A program made the translations under genes and the position numbers. Below, one piece after another: positions 15,887 through 22,823 of a stretch of 64,000 bases of DNA (its first letter is position 1; each line of letters opens with the position of its first letter). Below the pieces are notes generated by a model. It worked only from the letters and a program-made list of their open reading frames with translations. It searched no databases and was not told where the DNA came from. The stretch covers positions 7,378,001 through 7,442,000 of the forward strand of contig NZ_JAPELX010000001.1 in assembly GCF_026343335.1 (NCBI RefSeq), in the 5' to 3' direction. The DNA comes from Streptomyces sp. NBC_00078. GTDB lineage: Bacteria; Actinomycetota; Actinomycetes; Streptomycetales; Streptomycetaceae.

Positions 15887-17215
15887 TCAGCTGATCGGGG
15901 CGTACAGCACCCCGAGTTTGTCGATCTCGTCGCCGCCCCGCCCGGTGAAGCCCACGATCTGCCACCCCGACGGCGCAGTGAAGGTCGTGGTGTCCGAAGT
16001 CGCCGTCCCGGACGACAGGGTCCGCCCCTTGTCCGTGGCGAACGCCGCCGAGAAGATCCGCGTCCGGCCGTCCTTCTGGCCATCCGTCAGTTTCACCGAG
16101 GTGAGGTGCTCGTCCGAGGCCAGTGTGAGGGACGTCGCCGTGCCGCCCGTGCCGCCGTGGGTCAGGGCGGTGCCGCCGTCGTGGGTCAGGGACAGCGAGT
16201 CCAGACGGGCGTCGCCGCGCAGGGTCAGGGTGCGCGGGGCGACGGTGGCCGGCAGGTCGTCCGCGTCGTTGAATGCCGTGCCGTGCGGGCCGCCGAAGAA
16301 GTCGCTCGCCCTCAGGGAGGAGCTCAGGGTGTACGAGAAGCCGACCGTGTGCGGGAAGTGGTCGGAGAGGTTGCCGCCCTTGGAGTCCAGGAACTCGGCC
16401 CACTCGTCGTTGTAGCGGGTCGCGTCCAGGGAGAGCAGCCTGCTGCTGCGGTAGAGGACCTTGTCGACGACCTCGCAGTCGTTCGACGGGGCCGACGTGG
16501 GGCAGAGCAGCGGGTCGGCGCCCTGCGTCGGTGCCGTGCCGCCCTTGACCAGCTTCACCCAGGCGTCCGTCAGTCCGTTGTCGTCGACCAGCGTGCGGAT
16601 GTTGTCGGCGCTGCGGGTGTAGCGGGTGTTCGTGTCACTCATGACGAGCACCGCGTTGCCCGCCGAGTTCGCCCGGATGAAGTCCGAGAGCTGCTGGATG
16701 TTGGCGCGGCGGGCCGCGAGCGCGTCGTCGGAGTCGTCCGCGTTGGGGTGCGCGTTGTAGAGGTCGAGGAAGACGCCCTCGGCCAGCCGCACCCGGGCGA
16801 GCGTGAAGCCCTTCGGGGTCAGGCAGTTGGTGCCCGTGCACTTGTTCCACTTCACCCGCTCGAAGTCGTCGAGCGGGTAGTTCGAAAGGGTGTTGAGGCC
16901 GTCGCCCACGGCCGCGCCGCCGCTCGTCGCCGTGCGGTAGGGGTGGTTGTCGCCCGCGTACAGCGCCGCGTGGTAGTTGAAGTCCTCCTGGACGTTCACG
17001 ATGTCGTAGGGCGCCAACCGCGGTGAGATCAGCGGAGTGTTGGTCGCCGGGTGGCTGGAGCTGAGGCCCTCGGGGAGGCCGGCGACGTTGTACGTGAGCA
17101 CGTTGAAGGAGCCGGTGGTCGCGGCCGCCGCCGCGGAGGCGGGCGTCGCGCCGGTGGCGGCCAGGCCCGAGAGAGCCAGGGTGGCGGCCGCGAGGGTGCC
17201 GATCAGTCGTCTCAT
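15887..17215 (-). CDS. secreted endonuclease/exonuclease/phosphatase-fold protein with jacalin-like domain
   Basis: A 442-residue secreted protein with a Sec signal peptide (residues 1-31). Residues 35-310 carry the metal-dependent EEP fold: NVLTYNVAGLP, IVNVQED with the metal-binding Glu, NAHPNADDSDDA, VLVMSDTNTRY and the terminal SDHFPHTVGF His. Residues 325-442 are a beta-prism repeat region ending SGWQIVGFTGRGGDEIDKLG, typical of a jacalin-like lectin domain. The substrate may be a phosphodiester, nucleic acid or phospholipid headgroup near a glycan surface. The longer upstream ATG is rejected because it would bury the signal peptide. GAAAGGGCTTTC lies 89 bases upstream. Confidence 0.8.
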   Translation of the reverse strand: MRRLIGTLAAATLALSGLAATGATPASAAAAATTGSFNVLTYNVAGLPEGLSSSHPATNTPLISPRLAPYDIVNVQEDFNYHAALYAGDNHPYRTATSGGAAVGDGLNTLSNYPLDDFERVKWNKCTGTNCLTPKGFTLARVRLAEGVFLDLYNAHPNADDSDDALAARRANIQQLSDFIRANSAGNAVLVMSDTNTRYTRSADNIRTLVDDNGLTDAWVKLVKGGTAPTQGADPLLCPTSAPSNDCEVVDKVLYRSSRLLSLDATRYNDEWAEFLDSKGGNLSDHFPHTVGFSYTLSSSLRASDFFGGPHGTAFNDADDLPATVAPRTLTLRGDARLDSLSLTHDGGTALTHGGTGGTATSLTLASDEHLTSVKLTDGQKDGRTRIFSAAFATDKGRTLSSGTATSDTTTFTAPSGWQIVGFTGRGGDEIDKLGVLYAPIS

Positions 17216-17303
17216 GGTGGGGGTGTCTCCGGTAGGCGAGTGGAGGAGGTCGAGCGACAAGAAGCTGAATGGTGCTCAGGTTCGATGACGACCAGTGTGA
17301 CCG

Positions 17304-17315
17304 GAAAGGGCTTTC
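17304..17315. promoter_or_regulatory. inverted repeat GAAAGGGCTTTC
   Basis: The same 12-mer occurs in the divergent PL4/CE12 promoter at 10098-10109. It lies in the divergent gap between the jacalin-fused phosphatase gene and the MFS gene, which suggests control by the same or a related LacI-family regulator. Confidence 0.5.
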
Positions 17316-17448
17316 GGGGAAACAGTGAAGGGCGAGATCGGCGACGGAGGAGTGGATGTCGATGCGGATGCGGATGCGGGTGCGTCGGTATCCCGGTCGC
17401 CAGTCGTCGCCGGGGGACATAGGGTTGCCGGGATTCCAGGGGGGGCCG

Positions 17449-18720
17449 GTGTCGTCGTACGAAGCACAGAAGGACGCCGGCCGCCCGCACGGCACCGCCA
17501 CCCCCACGGGCAGTCAAGTCCTGTGGAGACAAAGGGACTTCGGCATCTTCTGGGCTGCCCAGACCCTCTCCGTCCTCGGTGACTCCTTCGCCCTGATCGC
17601 GCTGCCCCTGCTGGTCCTCCAGGCCACGGGCTCGGTGGCGCGCATGGGTCTGCTGACCGCGGTGGGCGGCGCCGCGGCGGTGGCGGCGGGGGTCTTCGCC
17701 GGTGTGCTGGTCGACCGGCTCGACCGACGCAGGCTGCTGATCACCTGCGACCTCGTACGGATGGTGTTGTACGGGCTGATCCCGCTGGTGTGGCTCTTCG
17801 GCCCGCGGATCTGGCTGCTGTACGTCGTGCTCCCGCTGTGCGAGGCCATCGGCATGCTCTTCGCCGTCGGCTATGTGACCGCCGTGCGAAGTCTGGTCGG
17901 CGCCGAGCAACTGACGGAGGCCAACGGGCGCCTCAACGCGACCGCTGCCGCGGCGGGCGTACTCGGTCCGATGTGTGCGGGGTTGACGGCGGCATGGGCG
18001 GGCCCGGCCGCCGCCGTCGGCGTCGACGCGGGGAGCTTCGGCGTCTCGGCGGCCTGCCTCCTCCTCGTACGCTTCCGCGCCCGTCCCGCGGACGAGCGCT
18101 CATCGCAGCGGACGGGCCTGTGGCGGGACCTGCGCACCGGGATCTCCTTCCTCTACGGCCACCCGGTCCTCCGCTCCCTCACCGCACTTCTCTTCGTCTA
18201 CAGCTTTCTCACCCTGGGCCTGACCGACCTGGTCATCTACCACCTCAAGCACGACCTCGGCCACGGCGACGGCACGGTCGGCACGGTCATGGCGTGCGGC
18301 GCGCTCGGCACCATCGCCGGCTCGCTGCTGGTCGCGCGGATCCGCCGCCGGCTGGGCTTCGGGTGGACCTGGACGGGCGGGGTCGCGCTGTGCGGGGTGG
18401 CGTTCGCCGGGCTGGGATGGGCACGGGACGTGCCGATGGTCGCAGTCCTGAGCGCGGCCTTCCTGGCCTGTGGCGGCATCGCGGGCACCTGTTCCATGTC
18501 CCTGCGCCAGGAAGTGACTCCGGAACCCCTGCTGGGCCGCGTGACCTCGGCCTTCTGGACCCTCCACTACTCCGCGGCCCCCATCGGCGCCGCCGTCCTC
18601 ACCTGGGCGGCGGAACACCGGGGCACGGCGCCGGTGGGGCTGGCGGCGGGTGGCTGCTGCGTACTGATCGCGGTGGCGGCGCTGTTCACGCCGATACGGA
18701 GGTCGGGGCACCTCGACTGA
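17449..18720 (+). CDS. MFS transporter, EntS-like exporter
   Basis: A 423-residue membrane protein with about twelve hydrophobic helices. The first begins at RDFGIFWAAQTLSVLGDSFA and the loop 2-3 signature GVLVDRLDRRRLLI is the MFS motif A variant seen in the enterobactin-exporter-like MFS_3 family. It probably exports a small molecule. A GTG start is chosen because a G-rich ribosome site precedes it; an ATG 93 bases upstream lies in a run of GATGCG repeats that encode an unlikely Met/Arg stretch. Confidence 0.8.
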   Translation: MSSYEAQKDAGRPHGTATPTGSQVLWRQRDFGIFWAAQTLSVLGDSFALIALPLLVLQATGSVARMGLLTAVGGAAAVAAGVFAGVLVDRLDRRRLLITCDLVRMVLYGLIPLVWLFGPRIWLLYVVLPLCEAIGMLFAVGYVTAVRSLVGAEQLTEANGRLNATAAAAGVLGPMCAGLTAAWAGPAAAVGVDAGSFGVSAACLLLVRFRARPADERSSQRTGLWRDLRTGISFLYGHPVLRSLTALLFVYSFLTLGLTDLVIYHLKHDLGHGDGTVGTVMACGALGTIAGSLLVARIRRRLGFGWTWTGGVALCGVAFAGLGWARDVPMVAVLSAAFLACGGIAGTCSMSLRQEVTPEPLLGRVTSAFWTLHYSAAPIGAAVLTWAAEHRGTAPVGLAAGGCCVLIAVAALFTPIRRSGHLD

Positions 18721-18871
18721 CCGACCGACCAACTGACCGCCTGACCGACCGACAGGCCAACTGACCCGCCCGGCCCGTCACCGGCATGCGCGGGGGCCCG
18801 CAACGTGCCGTTCGGAGCCGCCCGCCCACACAGCCCGCTGCCGACGGCAGGTCAGCCCGTTCTGGGCACCA

Positions 18872-19036
18872 TCACCCACCTGGCCAGCACCGCGGCACCG
18901 AGTCCCGCCACGACCAGAGCCGCCAGCGCCCCCGCAGGGCCACCCAACCGCCCTGCGTGCCACCGCGGACGAGGAACACCGGGCCTACCGCGAGACGCGC
19001 GCGTAGGTCGGCGGATGCGGGCGCTGCGACCGTCAT
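18872..19036 (-). CDS. short ORF after the ABC-2 operon, probably frameshifted
   Basis: An ATG overlaps the stop of the second ABC-2 permease as ATGA. The 54-codon frame begins TVAAPASADLRARLAVGP, but from about codon 35 another frame reads GALAALVVAGLGAAVLARWV and then stops, which looks like a membrane helix. The switch point is a run of five G. Either the gene is decayed, a base is wrong, or a short membrane protein is made through frameshifting. No family recognised. Confidence 0.3.
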   Translation of the reverse strand: MTVAAPASADLRARLAVGPVFLVRGGTQGGWVALRGRWRLWSWRDSVPRCWPGG

Positions 19037-19839
19037 CCGTTCACCCCCGTGTAGTGGCCCAGACTCCAGCGCCACAGCAGCCGCGCCCCCAGATAGGCGA
19101 CCACCCCGAGCAGCGGCGAGGCGGCAGCCAGCCAGTACGGGACACCCGTGTCGTGGCCGTGTCCGGTGAGTACCGCGGCCGGGAAGTAGGCGACGAACGC
19201 GAGCGGCAGGCCGAAGGTCAGCAGACCGCCAACCGCCTTGGGCAGCACGTTCAGCGGGTAGCTGCCGAAGGTGCCGAGCAGCTCCTCCAGCCAGCGGCCC
19301 CAGTAGTCGGCGGCCGGGAAGCGCAGGGAGGCGCAGGCCACCGCCGTGAACAGGGCGGCCTCCAGCAGCATGCCTCCGAGCAGACAGGCGAGCAGGTACG
19401 TGATCCGCCCCGCGGTCCAGTCGAGTCGGCTGCGGGACAGAGCGCCCGCCATCAGGCCGACGGCGACGGTCAGGTCGCCGATCGCGTTCGTGGGGAAGAA
19501 CTGCAGCTGCACCTGGCGGTACACCGGCATGGGCCGTACCAGATAGATGTCCAGCCGCCCCTCCTGGATGGAGCGGCCAAGTCCGTGCATCCGCCCCAGG
19601 AACAGCACGAACAGCCCGTGCGCCAGCATCCGCGTCGCCGGGATCAGCAGCACCTCCGAGCTGTCCCAGCCGCCCATCCCGGTGAACCGGGCCAGCAGCA
19701 CGGTGGCGAACACGATCACCGACACCTGCCAGATGGCGCCGATCGCGATGTTCAGCAGGAACTCGACCCGGTACTCCATCTGGGCACGGATGTTGAGACG
19801 CGTGATGCGCCAGGCGATCCGGACGGCATTCACAGGCAT
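19033..19839 (-). CDS. ABC-2 type exporter permease 2 (COG3694-like)
   Basis: A 268-residue protein with about six membrane segments and a cytoplasmic N-terminus (IAWRITRLNIRAQMEYRVEF). The cytoplasmic loop GLGRSIQEGRLDIYLVRPMP is characteristic of DUF990/COG3694-type ABC-2 permeases. It is the partner of the upstream permease and ATPase in an export complex of unknown cargo. Its ATG overlaps the upstream stop as TGATG, so it is translationally coupled. Confidence 0.85.
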   Translation of the reverse strand: MPVNAVRIAWRITRLNIRAQMEYRVEFLLNIAIGAIWQVSVIVFATVLLARFTGMGGWDSSEVLLIPATRMLAHGLFVLFLGRMHGLGRSIQEGRLDIYLVRPMPVYRQVQLQFFPTNAIGDLTVAVGLMAGALSRSRLDWTAGRITYLLACLLGGMLLEAALFTAVACASLRFPAADYWGRWLEELLGTFGSYPLNVLPKAVGGLLTFGLPLAFVAYFPAAVLTGHGHDTGVPYWLAAASPLLGVVAYLGARLLWRWSLGHYTGVNG

Positions 19840-20642
19840 CAGCCTCCCTGGGAGATGACACGGCGTGCGGCCCGCCGCCACAGGAACCGGGTGAGCAGGA
19901 AGAGCAGTAGGACCCAGCCGGCCTGGATCGCCAACTGCGCCGTGGCGTCCGCGAGTTGGATCCGGCCCACGTACAGCGACAGCGGCACGCCGAGCGTCGC
20001 CTGGAAGGGCAGGAAGGTGCTCATCGTCCGGAACCAGTCGGGGAAGAACCACAGCGGGGCGTACACCCCGGACAGCAGGTTCTGCGCGAAGATCAGAATG
20101 AGCATCGCGGAGTTGTTCTGGACGGTCCAGAAGCACAGCTGGTCCAGCAGCAGCATCACGAAGTACAGGACCAGCTGGCCCAGCAGCAGGCTGAGCACGA
20201 ACACCCCGGCCACCGCGGCCGATCCGGGTGGCTGCACCACCCCGGCCGCCAGGCACACCAGGTAGCCGGCGAGCGCCCACGCGGCGCCGTAGAGCTGCTC
20301 GCCCAGGGCGCGCAGGGCGTGGTAGCGGGCCGGTGGCAGCGGGCGCAGATACCAGTACACGATGGTGCCGAAGTGCATGTGCTGCAAAACGGTGTCCCGG
20401 CCGGCGTACTGGTCCAACTCCCGCAGGCGGGAGGCCAGTACGGCGAGCACGGCGTACGAGATCGCCTGCTCGCGGCTCAGTCCGGCGGTGGGGCCGGAAT
20501 GCGCGTACAGGCCGCTCCACAGGGACGCGACCAGGACCACCTGGACGGTCAGCCGGACCAGGACGGCAGCCATCCGGGGCGGGGCGTGCAACTCGCCGAG
20601 AGGGGTGACCCGGGCGGCACGCCAGGCGTGCAGAACGGCCAT
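19839..20642 (-). CDS. ABC-2 type exporter permease 1 (COG4587-like)
   Basis: A 267-residue membrane protein with about six hydrophobic segments. It opens VLHAWRAARVTPLGELHAPP and contains RELDQYAGRDTVLQHMHFGT before a PLPPARYH loop, the pattern of COG4587 ABC-2 permeases. GAGGAG ends the ATPase gene and serves as ribosome site, with one base between the genes. It should form the membrane channel with the second permease. Confidence 0.85.
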   Translation of the reverse strand: MAVLHAWRAARVTPLGELHAPPRMAAVLVRLTVQVVLVASLWSGLYAHSGPTAGLSREQAISYAVLAVLASRLRELDQYAGRDTVLQHMHFGTIVYWYLRPLPPARYHALRALGEQLYGAAWALAGYLVCLAAGVVQPPGSAAVAGVFVLSLLLGQLVLYFVMLLLDQLCFWTVQNNSAMLILIFAQNLLSGVYAPLWFFPDWFRTMSTFLPFQATLGVPLSLYVGRIQLADATAQLAIQAGWVLLLFLLTRFLWRRAARRVISQGG

Positions 20643-20643
20643 C

Positions 20644-21651
20644 TCAGATCTCCTCGGCCGAGGGTCCGGCGTGGACGTAGGCGGCCCGCATCACGTCCTC
20701 CAGGTCCGCCTCGTCGATGGCGATGCCCGTCACCTCGTAGCGCTCTATGACCGCCTTGAGCGCCTGGTGGACCGTGGGGGCCTCCGGGCCGTCCGGCCCG
20801 AAGACCACCTGCGGTCCGTCCTGCCGCAGCAGCGCGATGCCCGGCGGAGGTACGACGTCGGCGTGCCCGTCGGCGAGGGTCGCCCGCACCTGCCAGGTCG
20901 AACCGAACTCGCGGCGGATCTCGTCGAGGGAGCCGTCGAGGACGAGCCGCCCGTGGTTGACCAGGACGACGCGCTCGGCGAGCCGCTCGACCTCGGTCAT
21001 GTCGTGCGTGGTCAGCAGGACCGTACGGCCGCGCTCCTCCACCTGGTGGCGCAGGAACTCGCGGACCTGCTCCTTGACCACCACGTCCATGCCGATGGTC
21101 GGCTCGTCCAGGAAGACGACCGGCGGGTCGTGCAGCAGCGCGGCGGCCAGGTCGCAGCGCACGCGCTGGCCGAGGGAGAGATGACGGACCCGGGTGTCCC
21201 AGAAGGCGGACAGCTCCAGGATCTGGTCGAACTCCGCCAGCCGGGCGGCGTGTTCGGCCTTCGGCACCTCGTAGATGTCCCGCAGGATCGCGAAGGACTC
21301 GCGCACCGGCAGGTCCCACCACAGCTGGGTGCGCTGCCCGAACACCGCGCCGATGTTGCGGGCGTTGCGCTCCCGGTCCCGGTACGGCACCTCTCCCGCG
21401 ACCCTGGCCTCGCCGGACGTGGGGGTGAGAATGCCGGTGAGCATCTTGATGGTGGTCGACTTGCCGGCTCCGTTCGGGCCCAGCAGGGCGAGGAGTTCGC
21501 CCGCCGCCACGTCGAAGGTGATGTCGCAGACGGCGTGCTTGACCGCTCGTTCCGGGTTGATCAGGGATCTGAGGGTGCCTGTGAGACCTGGGCGGCGGAC
21601 CGTGGTGTGGAAGGTGCGGGACAGGCCGCGGACCTCGATGCTGCCGCTCAA
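20644..21651 (-). CDS. ABC exporter ATPase (COG4586-like)
   Basis: A 335-residue ABC ATPase. Walker A GPNGAGKST is near residues 58-66, a Q-loop-like GQRTQLWW near 107, the signature as LSLGQRVR near 159, Walker B VVFLDEPT near 178 and the switch His in TTHD near 213. The C-terminal 90 residues are the regulatory extension found in drug/antibiotic-type exporters. The start is TTG within TTGA, overlapping the stop of the upstream MFS gene by four bases; no better start exists in this frame. Two permease genes follow. Confidence 0.88.
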   Translation of the reverse strand: MSGSIEVRGLSRTFHTTVRRPGLTGTLRSLINPERAVKHAVCDITFDVAAGELLALLGPNGAGKSTTIKMLTGILTPTSGEARVAGEVPYRDRERNARNIGAVFGQRTQLWWDLPVRESFAILRDIYEVPKAEHAARLAEFDQILELSAFWDTRVRHLSLGQRVRCDLAAALLHDPPVVFLDEPTIGMDVVVKEQVREFLRHQVEERGRTVLLTTHDMTEVERLAERVVLVNHGRLVLDGSLDEIRREFGSTWQVRATLADGHADVVPPPGIALLRQDGPQVVFGPDGPEAPTVHQALKAVIERYEVTGIAIDEADLEDVMRAAYVHAGPSAEEI

Positions 21652-22823
21652 TCGACATTCCTCCGGGTGAGTCGGATCAACCAGACAGTCGCCGCGAGCG
21701 AGGCGGCGGAGAGCGCGGTGAGCAGCCAGGGGACCGCGTGGATGCCCGAGGCCTCGATGCCCGCACCCAGCAGTGGGGGCGCCGCCACTCCGCCGGCCAT
21801 CGACGCGGCGATGACCCAGGCACCGGCGCGCTTCGCCTGGGGAAGTGCCCTGTTCAACCAGGGCAGTCCGGTCGGAAAGACCGGCGCGATGAACAAGCCA
21901 ACACCCGCGTAGGCCACCGGCGCCACTTCTTTTACACGTGCCAGCAGCAGGCAGACGGTCATGCCGGCCGCGCAGATCGTCAGGATGCGCTCGGGGGAGT
22001 ACCTGAGGGTGATCGGTACGACGAGGAAACGGCCCGCCGTCATCATCAGCCAGTACACGGACGTCGCCGAGGCGGCCACGGCCGCGCTGTAGCCGACGGT
22101 CTCCAGATGGGTGGGCTCCCAGCCGCCGACACCCGCCTCGACGCCGACGTTGAGGATGTACAGGGTGAGGAAGCCGACGAGGACGCGGGGGAGGCCCAGC
22201 GGGCGTTCGACGGCGGCCGGAGTCTCGTCAACCACCCTCGTCCGTACGCCACTTGAGCCGAAGATGATCAGCAGGGCGGCCGGCACCGCACACGCCCCGA
22301 AGGCGTACGCGTACTCGTCCGGACCCAGCCATGCCACGACCGCCGGTCCGAGTACCGCGCCGATGCCGAAGTGGGCGTTCAGCACATTCAGCATGGCGGT
22401 GGAGCGGTCGCCGAAGCCGACGGCGAACAACTGGTTGAGGCCGTAGTCGATGCCGCCGAAACCGAGGCCGCCGAGGAACGCGGCGCAGAGCGCGAGAGGC
22501 CAGTCCGGGGCGAGAGCGAAGCCCGCCGCGCCGACTGCCATCAGCCCGTAACTCGCCGCCAGCAAAGCCCTGTTGCTGATCCGGGAGTGGATCGCGTTGA
22601 AGGCGAGGACGCCTACGACGCCACCCGTGAAGTGCAGGCTCAGGCCGAGACCGGCGCCCGACGGGGACAGGCCGAACTCCTCGCGCAGGCCCGGAACCGC
22701 GGGACCGTAGAGCGCCTGGAGCATGCCGATGAGGACGAAGCCGGCGCAGGACGCGACCGCGGCCGGCCGGCTGAAGAGCCGGCCGGCCGCGACGGACCGC
22801 GTTTCCGTGTCCGTGTCCGTCAA
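21648..22823 (-). CDS. MFS sugar permease-like transporter
   Basis: A 391-residue twelve-helix MFS protein. GLREEFGLSPSGAGLGLSLH and the central FGGIDYGLNQLFA resemble the fucose/sugar permease-like group rather than drug exporters. It lies directly after the beta-galactosidase gene, so uptake or release of a galactoside, galactose or arabinose is plausible. The start is TTG inside TTGA overlapping the lacZ stop, which implies translational coupling. The ABC ATPase begins in the same way at its own end. Confidence 0.75.
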   Translation of the reverse strand: MTDTDTETRSVAAGRLFSRPAAVASCAGFVLIGMLQALYGPAVPGLREEFGLSPSGAGLGLSLHFTGGVVGVLAFNAIHSRISNRALLAASYGLMAVGAAGFALAPDWPLALCAAFLGGLGFGGIDYGLNQLFAVGFGDRSTAMLNVLNAHFGIGAVLGPAVVAWLGPDEYAYAFGACAVPAALLIIFGSSGVRTRVVDETPAAVERPLGLPRVLVGFLTLYILNVGVEAGVGGWEPTHLETVGYSAAVAASATSVYWLMMTAGRFLVVPITLRYSPERILTICAAGMTVCLLLARVKEVAPVAYAGVGLFIAPVFPTGLPWLNRALPQAKRAGAWVIAASMAGGVAAPPLLGAGIEASGIHAVPWLLTALSAASLAATVWLIRLTRRNVD

